Shown here in pieces: positions 11,116 through 24,473 of a stretch of 64,000 bases of DNA. A program made the translations under genes and the position numbers. A model generated the notes under the pieces. The model searched no databases, was not told where the DNA came from, and worked only from the letters and a program-made list of their open reading frames with translations. Within the stretch, counting starts at the first letter, position 1. Each line of letters begins with the position of its first letter. The stretch is taken from the NCBI GenBank assembly GCA_009741485.1, contig CM019228.1:12941511-13005510 (forward strand), given 5' to 3'. This DNA is from Malurus cyaneus samueli. Taxonomy: Eukaryota > Chordata > Aves > Passeriformes > Maluridae.

Positions 11116-14100
11116 CTGCTCTCACAGGCTCCTGTTTTTCCTCCCATACCTGGGGGTTCTGGCTTGGGCTGGGGTACAGTTGATTTCCTTCCCAGTGGTT
11201 GGAATGGGGCTGTATTTTGGGTTTGAGCTGAACACGGGCTGATCACACAGAGATGTTTTTGGTATTGCTGAGTTCAGCCAGAACCGAGGTCTTTCCTGCT
11301 TTTCCTCTGAACACGCTGGGGAGGGGCTGGGGGTGTAGGGGAGGTTGGGAAGGGACACAATCGGGACAGGTGACTTCCACTGACCACAGGGATATTCCAC
11401 ACCATGTGACATCACACTCATTGTTGGAGTGTGAGGAGAAGCAAGAAGGTGGGGACATTCAGAGCATTTGCCTTCCCATGAAATCCTGCTTTCCCAGAAG
11501 TGCCTGAGCCCCTGCCTGCCTGTGGGAAGCAGAGAATTAGTTCCTTGTCTTGCTTTATGTTTCTTGTGTGGCTTTTGCTTTCCCTATTAAAATGTCTGTA
11601 CCTCAAGCCAGGAGTTTCCTAACTTTCACCCCTCCAATTTCCTGCCCCGTGTCACTGATGGGTTCCTGGGGCTCGGTGTCTGGATGGGGTTAATCCACAC
11701 TACCAGGGAAGGGTCAGGAATTACATCTCTGGGAAGGGAAGGTGACTGGGGAGGGATGAATGAACCTCTGTCCCAATCTCAGGAGAGCTGCTTGGAGCTG
11801 AACCAGTGAATCAAAGCCAATGAATCGGAGCCAGAGCTCCGAGTATGGGACAGACCCAGCTCTGCTGAGCTGCTTCTTCCTGGGCAGAACCAGCTTCAGG
11901 CCTCCTGAAGGATCAGCAGCTCTGAGTTTTCACCCCACATGTGCCAACAGAGGCTGTAAAAGGTGTGATGGAGACAGAGAGAGCCCCTAAAGCCTGTTTG
12001 GCACCCGGCTGCCCCTGCTGCTGGGAGAATGAGGCTGCATCCAGGCTGCATCCAGGCTGCTTCATTCCATGTGTCCAGCACAGCGAAACCAAACCCTTTG
12101 GCCAGAGCAGCTCTTCACCTGATTTGTAAAACAGAGCAAAATTAAAGATAAAGCAAATCTGCCTCTGAGAAATTTCTGAGCAACACATTGTACCCAAGGA
12201 AAGCAAACCAAGGAAAGAGCTGGGGAGGGAAAGGATTTCTGATCCCCTTCAGGGCCAGATCTCAGGGCACTTGAGCAGCCAGCAGGGAAGGCTTGAGCAG
12301 GGCTTCACCCTGGCCCTGCAAGCCGGGGGTGTTTGCAAAGGAGGGGTGAGTCAGCAGCTCCTGTTCCCTCAGCAAGAGTCAGCCTGGCTTTTAATAGCTC
12401 CCCGTTAGCTCAGGGAGGAGGAGCAGCTGACCATGAAACAGCAGCAAGGACATCTGAGGTGGCCTAAAAATGTAATGTGTGAATGATATGTTTTTAAATA
12501 GAGTACACAAAGGGAAAGAGACAACTTGGGATAAATCCAGAGCTGAAAATCCACTTTGGGGGAGTGAGTGAATGCGAGGTGAAGACTGAATTATCACGTT
12601 GCTCTCAAGTGAGAGGGAAGGGTTGAGCTGTCAGACCTTGAGCCATTCCTGGGAAAGGAGTGAAAAATTTCCAAATAAAAGACACTTTGAGTGGGAAAGG
12701 CTCATGATATGATTCTCTGTACCCACAAGGGTTTCAGCCGTGGGAATGTTCTGGGCTCTCAGCTGTCCACCTGTGTCAAACCCCAATGTGTTACAAGAAA
12801 AATCACAAATCCTTTCCAAAGTAGATGTCACATTTAGTACTTCTCCCCCCTCAATAGGTCAGCTGCCACAGCAAAGAAAAGAGCCTAGCCTGAGACGATT
12901 TCTTCCTCAGAAATCCACATCCTCAGAAATCCGCATTTTTATTACCTTACCTCTTTGGTGGCTGTAACCTAATTGCTTAATATTGCTTTCCTGAAAAACC
13001 TCCATGCTCTGGGTTCAAGCTATAATTTGGAGATGACTGTAATTTCCATCCCCTTTCTTCCTTCCTCTTCTGGTATTATACAGAAAAACAGGTATTATAC
13101 CCCTGCCTCAGCCCCTTCTCACCTTCCCATGTCTTTACAGCTCCCTCAAAGTGATGCAGACAGTTCACAAGCAACTTCAGCTGAATCCGTGAGCACTCTG
13201 GGGGTGTCTGCAGGTGCTGGGATCTGAGTACCTTGTTCTGGCTCAGCCATCTCTTATTCATCCCTTCTCACACCTGGCCTGTCTCATCCCTTTGTAGAAC
13301 GTTGCCTTACACAGCTTGTTGCAATTATTTTTTCATTCCAGTGTTGAAGGATGTGCCGAATGCTTCAGCCTTATCTGTGTCATCTGTTGTTTGCTGTCAT
13401 GGTCCCGCCGGGCCAGACTTCCCTTTGTCATTTCCAGCTTTGAAGGTATTTCTGGAGCTTTTTTCCCTGTGCCCTCCTTGCTCCTCACCAGCCTGGTGTG
13501 TGCTGGGAGTGCTGTCTCTGTTCCGGTGTGATTGTGCTGCCACTTTCCTCACTCACGTGTCCTCGCCCCTATGTACTCCATTCTCAAGCCCTCAAGAGCT
13601 CGCAAAGCAGCCGTGATGATTTTTATTCTCCTTCCTTTCCTCTGCATCACAATCGTTTGCTCTTGAAGGAAGATGTTTTGTGCTGCAAACAAGGGACAGG
13701 TATCTGGGGAGCAGCCGCTGCTCTGGGACACCCCTGAGGCGTCCCGGGGTGCGGGAGCTCTGTTTGAGCTTTTCTGTGAGAGAGGGGGGTGATATGGGAG
13801 GGGAGCAGGCAAAATCCGAGCTGCACCACAGGCTCCTCTCTGATCTGCACTCCCCTGCATCCCTTTCGTTTTGATAATCTCACCTCTTGTCAGCGGCCAT
13901 CTGGGAATGGATTTACTGCCAGGGTAATTAACTCCTATGGCACTATTCTCTTTTCCCACATCATTTTTGGCCATGTTTCAGACCCTGGTGGTGCTGTTAA
14001 GGTGAGGAATGTGATGGCTCTGCTGGCAGTGAAGCAGCACTGGGGGTCCTGTGGCCTGGTGTCTGTGTCAGCCACCCCGAGATCAGGGGTCGGCAGGCTC

Positions 14101-15731
14101 ACAGGAAACGTGGGCTGCTCTCACCAGGATGGAGGATGAGCAGAGCAGCAACGGGATTGCAGTTCAGGGTATTTGTACAGCACAACTTTATTTATATATT
14201 CTGTGTTTGACTGGGTTCTTCAGCCCATGACAAAACTTCTTTGGAAGGCAGCAGGGTTGACATCCCTGAAGTGACACTGGAAACGTGCTCAGAGGTGTGT
14301 GTGAAGGTCAGCCAGGACAGTGAGAACCATGAGGAGGGCTGGAGATGTTTTTTGCCAGCTTCAAATAAGCTCGGATAGTGAGGAACCATTAGAAATTTTG
14401 TTTCATGCCAAAATGCAGCTTCATAGAAGAGCAGGAGAGAGCTCGAGGAGTGCTGGGGAGCTGCTGGGTCCCTGCTGTCTTGGTGTGCCCCAATACTGGC
14501 TAAAATCGATGTGTCTGATCAGCTGAGCTGGACAGGTCAGAGCCAGAGGTACAGCACATTTAAAATAGGAACATAAACACTAAAACCCATTTCTACCTTA
14601 AAAAGAGACTTCCTGGAGTCTTCAGCTGTGTTGTCCTGTCTTGGAGCCAGGTCATGCTTGGCACAGGAATGCTCTGAAATAATTCAGCTGCTTTGTGTCC
14701 TTGGACAGAAGTAGTTATTTTTCCTGGGCCAAATCTGAGTCTAAAACCTGCTTGGCCAGGAACCTTTAATAGCTGGCGATCTTTCAGCTGCTCTGCCAAA
14801 ACAGAGACACAGGAAATAGGTGCTGGTTTGCAGTGGTTGCGGATACAATACACAGTGGCTTTTTGCTTGCCTGGGTAAGCCCCGTGGAAGGTCACTGGGT
14901 TAATTTTTGCCTTGCAGCAATATAAATGTTGATAATCCAGCCCTCAGTGAAGAGTTTCAAATTTTGCTCTCATCTTTAGAAGCCATCCATCTCCTGCTTT
15001 GAGCCCCTGGTGATGTTTTTGGCATGCTCCTGCCTGGCTACTTCATAAAACCAGAAGAGGTGTTTATAGAACAGCATCATTCATTCCTTTGGAAGCAGTT
15101 CTGTGTCCTGAGTTGTCCCAAATAACTCCTTGAGAAGAAAAAGTGACACAAATTCAGTGCATCAAACTGACTCAGGACATAGGCTTGGTTCTTCAGAGAT
15201 GAAGTCCTGTCCTAGAGCTGGGATCTGGTGGAATGTGAGAGGTGTTGGTGGGAAGGTGGCTCTGTAGGGCTCTGGCCTGCTGTGGCAGGAGTGTCACCAG
15301 CATGAGGACCAGCCAGCTGTGCCTTTCAACAGCCAGATATAGTGAAGCTCCAGGGATGCAGAACTCCCACCTCTTTGAGACCAGTTCCCAGGCTGCCCCA
15401 CCATCCAAGGGCACCTTCTGTTTCCTCGTGTGGAATTGGAACCTCTCAAGCTGTAACATGTGCCGTTGCCCCATTGTCCCTTTTGCTGGCTGCTCTGGCT
15501 GGGGAATTTGGCTCTGAGATCCCCAGGATTTCCCTTCCAGGAGCTGCAGGCTCCTCTAGTATCTCCATGGACCCACCTTTTCCCCTGGTTAGAAAAGCCT
15601 GGCTCATTCACCCCTCTCCACAAGTCTTGTGCCTCTGACCACCATGGCAGCTACAACTCATGGCAGCTGGACCTTCTCAGGTTTCTCCAGACTCCTTTAG
15701 GATCTAGGATCTGAGTTCTGAGGAGATGATG
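11116..15731. other. Non-coding sequence, no gene seen
   Basis: About 4.6 kb without a recognised element. A 12-bp unit, GGCTGCATCCAG, is repeated about 2.5 times at 12,032-12,061, and a motif CTCAGAAATCC occurs twice near 12,905-12,930. The interval 13,230-13,620 is pyrimidine-rich on the plus strand and gives open frames rich in leucine, serine and cysteine, with no domain. AT-rich TTTATTTATATATT lies near 14,190. I see no splice-site pairs consistent with exons. Confidence 0.5.
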
Positions 15732-16015
15732 GAATCATGGAATCACACAAACTTTAAGGTTGGAAAAGTCTTCAGGCATCATGGCTCCAACCATTCTGGG
15801 CACTGCCAAAGCCACCACTGACCCATGTTCCCAATGCCACATCCACATGTTTTTTGAACCCTTCCAAGGTAACTTCCCTCAGCCTTCTGGCCATGCTGCT
15901 CCTGAAGTGCTGTGATCTGGGGTTTATCTTGTTTGCAATTAGAGCTCACTGTTACCTTAATATTCAATGTTTTGTCTGCTGTAACCCCTGAGTCCTCTCC
16001 AGCACTGGAAGGCTT
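15732..16015 (-). mobile_element. CR1 LINE fragment, older, antisense
   Basis: AATCATGGAATCACACAAAC is followed by TTAAGGTTGGAAAAGTCTTC and CACATGTTTTTTGAACCCTT, matching an antisense CR1 3' end. Past about 15,878 the match is weaker and internally deleted, but GAGCTCACTGTTACC and ACCCCTGAGTCCTCTCCAGC resemble more 5' parts of the same element, so I extend it to about 16,015. Divergence suggests an older insertion than the one at 10.7 kb. Confidence 0.75.
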
Positions 16016-16613
16016 GATTTTGATGGAAAATGAATGGATTTGTTGGACCTGATATGAAATATTAAGTCTCCATTCAAGGTGACATTTCATAAATTACATT
16101 CCAGTCAAATCAAGGAGTGCTGAACTGGTTTTTTTCAGCAAAGGTGTTTATTCCTAATAGGAAACACAACTAGAGAAAAAGCCAGAAACACCATGGACCA
16201 CCAGAGCTGCTGTGGCTGTGATATGGGCTCCATAAATGTCCAAAGCCTGGGAAGCTGTGCTAGCTGGGTGTGCACTGCAGGTGTTTTTGCCTTCTGCCAG
16301 TGCCTGCAGAGCCCAGATGTGGCTCCACATGATCCCTTAGCAGGACACACACCTGTAGGAAGTGTGGTTACACATCCAGGCCTGGAAAATGAATGAAAAC
16401 AGGGGATGTCTCCATGCTCTCTGGAGAGCATCTCTTCAGCTCTCCAGCATTTCCTGGGCTCTGGGCTGTTCTGGGCTGGTGTTCACCCGGCAGGCTATGG
16501 GGACTCACATTGACCCCAACATCCCTTTGGCCATTATTGCTCTTTTCTATTCCCACCAGACTGCTGATCTCATTTCTGAAAAAAATGTAACTTCTGATAG
16601 TGTTGGTGTTAAA

Positions 16614-16632
16614 ATAAGATAAGATAAGATAA
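16614..16632. repeat. Pentanucleotide microsatellite (ATAAG)n
   Basis: About four tandem copies of ATAAG follow a short A run. It is a simple-sequence repeat with no flanking element seen. Confidence 0.85.
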
Positions 16633-18549
16633 TACACAAGATGACAACACACAGACTTTTCCTTCCCATCACCCTACAGTCCAACTCTGAGAAATGCTCT
16701 GGGAGCATCTGTCTGGTGAGGGCTTGCCCTGAGTGCTCTTCTGCCTCCCCTTTTCTCCTGCAGTGCCCCCCAGGCTGCCTGAAAGTGAACGTGAGTGTGG
16801 CTTTTGTGGCACTAGCTTTTATGCAGTTCTGGTCTCCCAGCTGTCCCTCAGAGTTCTGTTTTGCTGCCCATGGCCAGAGGACCCTGTGTGCCCCTGCATC
16901 TCAGCCAGGGCTCAGTCTGGCTCTGTTGTGTCCCCCTTGCCCTGCCCTGGGGGTTATGGGGGCAGGATGTCCTGGTTATGGGGCTGTTGGCCTGTGCTGA
17001 TGCTGCTCCTGGGGCTCTCCTGCCCTGAAGCCCTTTGTCACACAGGTTCTCCTGCCCTCTCTATTGGAGTTCTATCTGGGCTCAAGGTGGGCACTCACAG
17101 AAGGGGTTTTCTGTTTTCCTGAACACTCGGATCTGATGCTTTGACTGCTGATTAATCTGCAGAAAAACCAGTCACACTCCAGCTGGCCTGGACTGATTCC
17201 AGGGTCACCCACAGGGTCCCATGTGTGTGAGCCTCCCAAACCAAAGTGTCCTTTGCTCTCTCACCTTTTCCCTGAGAGCTCAGTGTGCTCAGCTGCTCTG
17301 GTTTCAGTCTCCCAGCACTTCAAAACTGACCTGAGCTCTCCTGTGGACATTTGCAACTTTTGAATCAATGTTCTGAAAGCACGGGGTGTAGCACAGCCCG
17401 TCCTGCCTCTCCGGGGCTGGCTGCTCAGCCTGCAGGGCGCTCATTCCAGGGCTCAGCAGGCCAGGCTGCTGGGCAGTCCCTGCTGCGCAACACTGGGGGA
17501 TCTCTGGGTCATCCCTGGGGCACCTGGCACAGGGCAAAACGGGGATCCCTGGGGTCTCTGCACCTTGCAGGGCTGGCAGCCCTTCCAGAAGCTTCTCTGC
17601 AATCAGAGTGCACCTGCCTGGAGAGCCCCGAGCCCCCAGCACACATCCCACAGGCAGTGGCATGCAGGCTCTGCTCACCCGCCCCGGGCATTGGGACCCC
17701 TCACATTCACTGAGTACCACCCAAAACTGCAAGCCTTACAAGCAGGGTCTCATTTTAATGGTGTTATCACAGCACCCACAGGTGTCTTCAACAGGCCTGA
17801 GTCACCCTGATCCCTGTTGTTAAAGCCAATGTCCTTGGAAGGTGAAAGAGTGCCAGCCCACTTTTACTACAGGGCTCTGAACTGAGAGATGGGGGTGGAG
17901 GGAAATGGAGATCCCAGGCACCCAGAACTCCAACAACCAAATGAGCAAAGTGGGTGGATTAACGAGTGCACCTGCTTGGCACGGAGCCATGGGCAACAAT
18001 TAACAATTGCTTAAAGCAAGGCTGTTAATGAGGGCCAGGACAGGAGCCAAGCACACAAGCCAGCAATGGGTTTGGTTATCCCAACTCAGACAATGGGCTC
18101 CTGGGCAGCTGGGTGATCCCGTTCCTGAGATCCAGCTCTGCTCCTGAGCTCCTGCTGGTTTCTCCCACCTGCAGGAGCCTGCACTGGGCATTTGCTGTGC
18201 AATTCTGCCACCAAGAAGTGTTGTGTCCCTGTCTTGGTCCTCCATCTCTGCTCACCCTTCAGCAAGGACATCATCAGACTGTGAAGGTGGAGCCACCTTA
18301 CTGTATTTGAGCAGGTCACTTGAGCCACTGAGAGTGGCACCTGCAGCCCCAGAGCCCTTTGATAAACGCCCCAGTCCTCACTGCTGTCACTGCTGTCTGT
18401 GCAGGGTGTGCCAGGAGCCTCAGCTGCATTCCTGGGGCAGGGCTGGAGGAGCCCTGTTCCTGGGGACACCCCATCCCTGTGGGATTGTCCATTCCTGTGT
18501 GCTGAGCACAGGGCCCTGCTGCCTGTCCCTGTGGTTTCTCAGATCTGGG

Positions 18550-18690
18550 TGCTCAAGGGGTGTCTCCGGAGCACTCCTGGGGTGGGGGGGGGGGGGGTAC
18601 TCCTGGGGGTGTCTCTAGGGTGTCCCTGGGGTGCTCAGGAGGTCCCTGCGGGGGGATCCTTGGAGTGCTCCTGGTGGGTGTCCCTGGGGC
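18550..18690 (+). repeat. G-rich low-complexity patch
   Basis: The plus strand carries a run of 14 G interrupted from four more by one T (about 18,579-18,598), then several spaced GGGG blocks in degenerate copies of TCCTGGGGGTGTC and TCCCTGGGGTGCTC up to about 18,690. Four or more G runs lie close together, so a G-quadruplex is physically plausible. The length of the long G run is also the kind of position where sequencing and assembly often err. Confidence 0.7.
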
Positions 18691-21600
18691 ACAAGGGGTG
18701 CTTTGTGCTAAGGTCCCTCCAGGCTTTTTCCTTCCCTGGTGACCGTGACAAAAGGTCAGCAGCTTTGGATTAGAGGAATGCCATGTTAAAGCAGGACTCT
18801 CCAAACTCTGCTCGAGTGATGAGATGGTTTGCAGTGAGGGCAGAAGGCACAGCAGACATCAGCACCATTTGCTGTCATTGCTGCCTGGGGTTGTGCTGTC
18901 AGCAGCACGGACCCCTCCCCATGGGCTGTGTGTGACAGCAGGGCTGGGGTGGCAGCTGCCACTCCAGGGATGGGCTGGAGCTCTCCAGAGCCAGCTGAGG
19001 GAGCTTCTCCATCCAGGTGAGTGGTGGCTGCAAGGCTGAGGGTGGTACCTGCCCCCTTCACATCGAGAACAAGAGGACTTGGATTGAGGAGCTGCCATTG
19101 TCTCCAACCCAGTCACCCTGGGCCAGCAGAGCAGCCAATGCAGTGAAATACCTGGTACAGAGCTGAGGGTGAGGGCTGGCAGGGGATGGAAGAGCCTGTG
19201 AGCCACAACCCAAGCACAGAATGGGCTGAGAAACCACACTAGGTTGAATCCCAAATCTATTGAGGGGGAGGCTCACCTCTTCCAAAACCAGGGAGCAGAG
19301 TATGGAAATAACCCCTGCACACACACACCTCCTACACCAGGGCCTGTGGCAGGGCACAGGGCAGAGCTGGGATGGAAATATCCCCTCTCTGGCATTTCCT
19401 ATGGGCACTGGGCATAGCTGAGGTGAGAGGTGGCAGACTGGACTTCTCTCACTTGACTTCAGACTCTTACAGTGTAATGTCTGCAATGAGCTGGTGCTGG
19501 CAGGCTGTGTTTCACTTGATATTAAAAGTCTCTTTTAGAATGAGAAACACATTTCTTTCTCTCTACCCACTACAAAGGAAGGCTGTGGCTCTGTTCTAGA
19601 TGCTTGTATGCAGTGGACGAATTCATCAAGTTTGAGAACAAAAGGGCAGATAAACTATTTGCATAGCTGAGGAGGCATAAAAGCGTGCTTACAGCAAGTG
19701 AAAGGCTTTGATTCACTGCAGGACATTGCTGAGACCTGGGACAAGGACAAGGATGTTCTCTGACAGGATTTCAAGTCCCATCCACTTTGTATCCATCTGC
19801 TACTACCCTGTCTCCAATGCCAAGGATTAACACAGCAGAATGATTTTCAGTACTTTCAGAGAACAAGGCATATTTTAAGGAAAAAAACCCAACCAGAACT
19901 GCATCTTCAGAGTTTCCTCTGGTACCTGGACAAAAATATCACCATCTGGAGATCTCCCCTCAGGGAGGAGTCCTTGAAAGCTGCTGATCCCTCCTCTGGA
20001 GGGGCAATGGGGTTGGGATGACAGGAAAACTCGGTTCCAGCCCAGCAGTATCAGTGCAACTGCTTGAATTCAGGCTTGGTGAGGAAGTTCTGTGAGGGGT
20101 CAGGGGAAATCCCAAGGGCAAGGGTTTGAGCACAGTGTGATGGGACACACATTGTCAGGAAAGAGAGGGATGGGTGTGTTATTTTCAGCTCAGCTGTGCT
20201 TGGCACAAGTCCAGGATGCCCCTGGGGCTGTGCCCAGCTGGGCTGACCATCAGCTTGAGTTGAAAACAGCACAGCAAAGGAGAGGAAGCAGAGTGTCCCA
20301 TGGAAGTGCAGAAAAGATCCTCCAAATGTAAAAATCAACATTGACCAGCTTGGAGCCCTCAGCTGAGGCTCATGGGCTGTGTAAATGCAGCTAAGAGTGA
20401 CCTCATGGAACAATGAAATCAGAAAACAGTTGGTGGAGGATTGTGGAGTGGAGGCATGAAGGGTTTGCACAGCTGTTTGAAGAGGGAGATGGATCCTTGA
20501 CCGACTGTGGGGCACATGGAGTTACCCACGGCATCAGCAAGCTGAGGCAGCTGCTGTTCTTGCAACTTTTCCTGTAAATGGAAAATGGAATAAGGCCAGA
20601 GAACAAAGAAATAACAGCAACTTTACAAAGCAATTTGTTGGAAATGCAGGTTTGGAGATTCTGGGGAAGTGCACAGAGGAAATGTCTGAGTGAACAGGTT
20701 TTGGAGAAAGTAAAGGAAATAACTGATGGACTCTTAGCATTCAGAGGGTGTGAAGTGTGTATTTGTGGATAAAAAATGAATCTTTATTATCCTGGAGCAG
20801 AGCTCAGGAACATGGTCTGAAATAAATGCGGACTGTTGATCAAAAACGATGGGGCAGGTCCTGGGAGGTTCTTGGAGGATCGGGAACTGCTCCTTGGGCT
20901 GGAGGTGACACAAAGGACATGGCATGGCTGGTGCACATGGCTGTGTGCAGGAGGCTGTGCCCAACTCTCCAGGAGCATTCCCACTCGTCACATGTGGCAC
21001 CAAGTTCTGCAGGTTCTGTAGCACAGTACAGCAGAAGAAATGCTGGGATACACTGGATAATTCCCATGTGGCAGTGGAACATTGGAATAACTCTTCTGTT
21101 AGTGTCACACCACAACCTAAACAGACTCAGTGACACCAGCACAAACTTGGGGACTAAACCCCCCAAAATATTGACTCCAAGGCCACAGCACTGGGAGAGA
21201 GAGCAGGTATGAACTGGGAGAGTTTGGATGAGCAGCTCCTGCATCCTGTGCTGGGAGAAACAGCAAAGACCAACGAGAAAAGGAATCTGCCTGCAGGAAT
21301 GAGGTTGGGTTTGTGAGGGCTTTCCTGTCCAATGGCCCAACAGTGGTGAAGCCGCTGCAGCTCCTTATTCCCAGCTCCCAGGTGACTCTGACCAGGATAA
21401 AGCAGCAAAAGTGAAAAATTGACATATTTTCATATGTCCTGTGTGGATCCCTGCAGCAGCTGGGCTTGGACAGTTTCCCAGTAGCTGTCCCTGGATCCCA
21501 GGTCTCCCTTGTTCCTGACACAGAAACAGGAGTTCCTGAGACCCACCCCCACTGCTCCTGCTGCTCACAAACCTTCCCACAAGTGGGTGTGTGGGGCACT

Positions 21601-21749
21601 GAGTTCTGCTCTGTCTTTCCTGCCTTTTGTTCCTTCTCTAAACATCCCCTGATGCCCTCCTGGAATCACACTGCCCTCAGGCAGGGACCCTTCTCAGCCT
21701 GGGAGTCTGACTGGAGTGCTGCTCCCACCTGGACAGTGAGGCTGCAGGA

Positions 21750-22519
21750 CTGTGATGGACCAGGGTGGATCAGGATGGATCAGGATGCACCAGGATGGAT
21801 CAGGATGCACCAGGACAGACCAGGGTGGATCAGGATGGATCAGGATGGACTGTGATGGACCAGGGTGCATCAGGATGGACCCAGATGAACCAGGATGGAT
21901 CAGGATGGACCGTAATGGACCAGGGTGCATCAGGATGGACTGTGATGGAACAGGGTGGACCAGGGTGCATCAGGATGGACTGTGATGGACCAGGGTGCAT
22001 CAGGATGAAGATCAGGATGGACTGTGATGGACCAGGTGGATCAGGATGGACCAGGTGCACAGGATGGAAGGAATGGACGTGAATGGACCAGGGTGCATCA
22101 GGATGGACTGTGATGGACCAGGGTGCATCAGGATGGACCTGTGATGGACGGTGAGGACCAGGGTGCATCAGGATGGCTGTGATGGAACCAGGGTGCATCA
22201 GGATGATCAGGATGGACTGTGATGGACCAGAGTGGATCAGGATGGACCAGGGTGCATCAGGATGGACTGTGATGGACTGTGATGGACCAGGGTGCATCAG
22301 GATGAATCAGGATGTACCAGGACAGACCAGAGTGGATCAGGATGGACTGTGATGGACCAGGGTGCATCAGGATGAATCAGGATGCACCAGGACAGACCAG
22401 GGTGGACCAGGATTGACTGGGATGAACCAGGACAGACCATGATGGACCAGGATGGACCACAGGGGACCAGAATGGACCAGGACACACCAGGAGAGACCAG
22501 GGTGGATCAGGATGGACCA
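21750..22519. repeat. Minisatellite on a 10-bp motif (GATGGACCAG)
   Basis: About 770 bp consist of variants of a 10-bp unit: GATGGACCAG, GATGGATCAG, GGTGCATCAG, GATGGACTGT. They combine into longer units of 30-50 bp such as GATGGACTGT-GATGGACCAG-GGTGCATCAG. The order is irregular and there are a few single-base indels (for example near 22,025-22,190). Ten bases repeated three times make ten codons, so open frames with Asp-Gln-Asp-Gly-like repeats arise on the plus strand and Ile-His-Pro-Gly-like ones on the minus strand. They are products of the repeat, not genes. Confidence 0.95.
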
Positions 22520-23659
22520 TGAGGCCGCCAGCTGGGCTGGGCTGTGCCTGGGAGAACCGGGTTGGGTGCTGTGTTCACTCTCTCTGCATTACTTCGGCTC
22601 CATCCCTGTTCCTTTGTTTTGTGGAGATGAGCCAATGAGAATGGCAGAACTACAGTTCCTGGGGAAAGGTGGCCTGGAACACAGCGTCTCTTAGAGTACA
22701 GCAACAATGAGGAGGACCTTGAAGAGGTATTGGATGGGAAAATCAGATATGGAGAAGAAGAAAAGGTTAAAAGCTGCAAATAACCAATGCAGACAATATT
22801 AGTGAAAACATGTCAACACAACTGCATTTCCTTTGTTTCAGAAACAAAGAGCCCAGGATGTTGGAGCACTTGGCAACAGCTTCTCTGAGGCTGGGCTGAA
22901 AGCACCTTGTTGAGAGGAGCTGCTGAGAACTAGAGGCAAAAATGGATTTTCCTCAGGGGAAGGTTTGCAAGGAGGAGAAATTCAGAGAGAAGTCGAGACA
23001 AACATGTTTTGCTGAGCTCTGGCTGAGGACCATCTTCCGAAACTGGAATTATTCCAGCTCTTGGGAACAATGACAAAGAGTCTCTCTGTTCACAGGGTTT
23101 CTGGGACTTCACAAGTGCACTGAACATTGTCTGGCAAGCTGATGAAGATGTTCAAGAAGAGTGACATGAGTGTTTGTTCTCACTGGGGACAGGTCTCTCC
23201 TTCTTTGACTGAAAACGTTTTGCAGCCAACATCCTTCTTTCCTAGACATTCCACACCCCCTCTTGAAAAATGGGCTGTTGCTTTGATGATGGAAAGAAGG
23301 CATTTTTTGAGTTTGTCCAAAATAAGATTTGTATCTTTTCTTCCACTGTCCCATAAATAATTCCATTCAGAACGCTGCTGGGTTTGTAGACACCCAGCCC
23401 TTTACCTGCTACACCTCCTGTTCCCTGCTCTGGGGTCACCTTAGGGAATGGCCTTCACCTGGCAGGGCTGGATGCAGCCCTTTGGAATGACACTCCTGGG
23501 GATGCTCAGCAGCACAGACACTGCTCTGGGGGAATCTGCCTGCACAGAGCAGGGTCTGCCTTGGGCTCTGGGCAAGAACTTGGCAAGCTCTTGCTCCCAG
23601 GAGTCTGCAGAGGTACTTGGACATAATCTCGAGGTACCTGACCATCCCTTTTCTTGATC
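22520..23659. other. Non-coding sequence, no gene seen
   Basis: Mixed composition with no recognised repeat. Short open frames occur on both strands and none is recognisable. The 3' boundary is where the CR1 fragment begins. Confidence 0.5.
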
Positions 23660-24072
23660 CAGGTCTAAGAGCCAGGTGGGAGAGCTGGGGGTGCTCACCT
23701 GGAGAGGAGAAGGATCCAGGGAGAGCTCAGAGCCCCTTGCAGGGTTTAAAGGGGCTCCAGGGGAGCTGGAGAGGGACTGGGGACAAGGGATGGAGGGACA
23801 GGACACAGGGAATGGCTTCCCAGTGCCAGAGGGCAGTGATGGATGGGATATTGGGAAGGAATTGTTCCCTGGGAGGGTGGGCAGGCCCTGGCACAGGGTG
23901 CCCAGAGAAGCTGTGGCTGCCCCTGGATCCCTGGCAGTGTCCAAGGCCAGGCTGGACATTGGGGCTGGGAGCAGACTGGGACAGTGGGAGGTGTCCCTGC
24001 CCATGGCAGGAGTGTACTGGGTGGGCTTTGGGGTCCTTTCCAACCCAACCATTCTGTGATTCTGCAATTCTG
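23660..24072 (+). mobile_element. CR1 LINE 3' end, sense, about 410 bp
   Basis: A sense-orientation CR1 3' end: GGAGAGGACTGG-like and AGAGCTCAGAGCCCCTTGCA blocks, then GAATTGTTCCCTGGGAGGGT, GCCCAGAGAAGCTGTGGCTG, CCAAGGCCAGGCTGGACATT, and the terminus CCAACCATTCTGTGATTCTG near 24,045-24,065. The same segments recur at 32.6 and 34.6 kb (sense) and at 45.6 and 59.8 kb (antisense). The open frames inside it on both strands are shadows of the element; no ORF2 core is present. Confidence 0.93.
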
Positions 24073-24394
24073 GAGCAAATCAAAGCCCCTGTGAGTGAAA
24101 AGTTCCACAAGAAACAAGTGCTGGTGTTGCAGCAAAGGAAGAAAACTGCATCAGGACACCAGTGTTACAAAGAACAGCAAAACCCTTCCAGAACGGCTCC
24201 AGTGCTTGTCCTCGCTGTCACAGGCTGCACTGTGTGTTTCATTAGGAGGCCTCCAGGGAACTCTGGTGTCTTGTGCTCCATGGGAAATGCCCAAGGGACT
24301 GAGAGTCTTCCCTGACCATCATCAGGGAGGAGATATCCCAAGGCTCATGGAGTCCTGTGCCATAGTCCACAGCATTATCTGCTGCCAGTGCCCC
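24073..24394. other. Non-coding sequence between CR1 and minisatellite
   Basis: I see no gene, repeat or motif here that I can name. Confidence 0.5.
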
Positions 24395-24473
24395 CTGGAA
24401 GGGCTCTCCCAGGGCTGGAAGGGGCTGTTCCAGGGCTGGAAGGGCTCTCCCAGGGCTGGAAGGGCTCTCCCAG
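24395..24473. repeat. Minisatellite, 20-bp unit, 4 copies
   Basis: The unit CTGGAAGGGCTCTCCCAGGG is repeated four times with one variant copy (GGAAGGGGCTGTTCCAGGG). Each unit contains the small inverted repeat CTGG...CCAG. Confidence 0.9.

Larger units (their letters stand above)
16016..21749. other. Non-coding sequence, no gene seen
   Basis: Nearly 5.7 kb without a recognised transposon or gene. It includes a short pentanucleotide repeat (16,614-16,632) and a G-rich patch (about 18,550-18,690), listed separately. A run of moderate open frames at 16,640-17,120, 17,300-17,800 and 18,220-18,770 appears on both strands and is rich in Ser, Cys, Pro and Gly, as expected of GC-rich non-coding DNA. 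None shows a known domain or paired splice sites. Confidence 0.5.

Noticed and set aside
21765..22082. Asp/Gly-rich repeat protein
   Set aside because: Product of the 10-bp minisatellite; frames are open in several phases and broken by indels.
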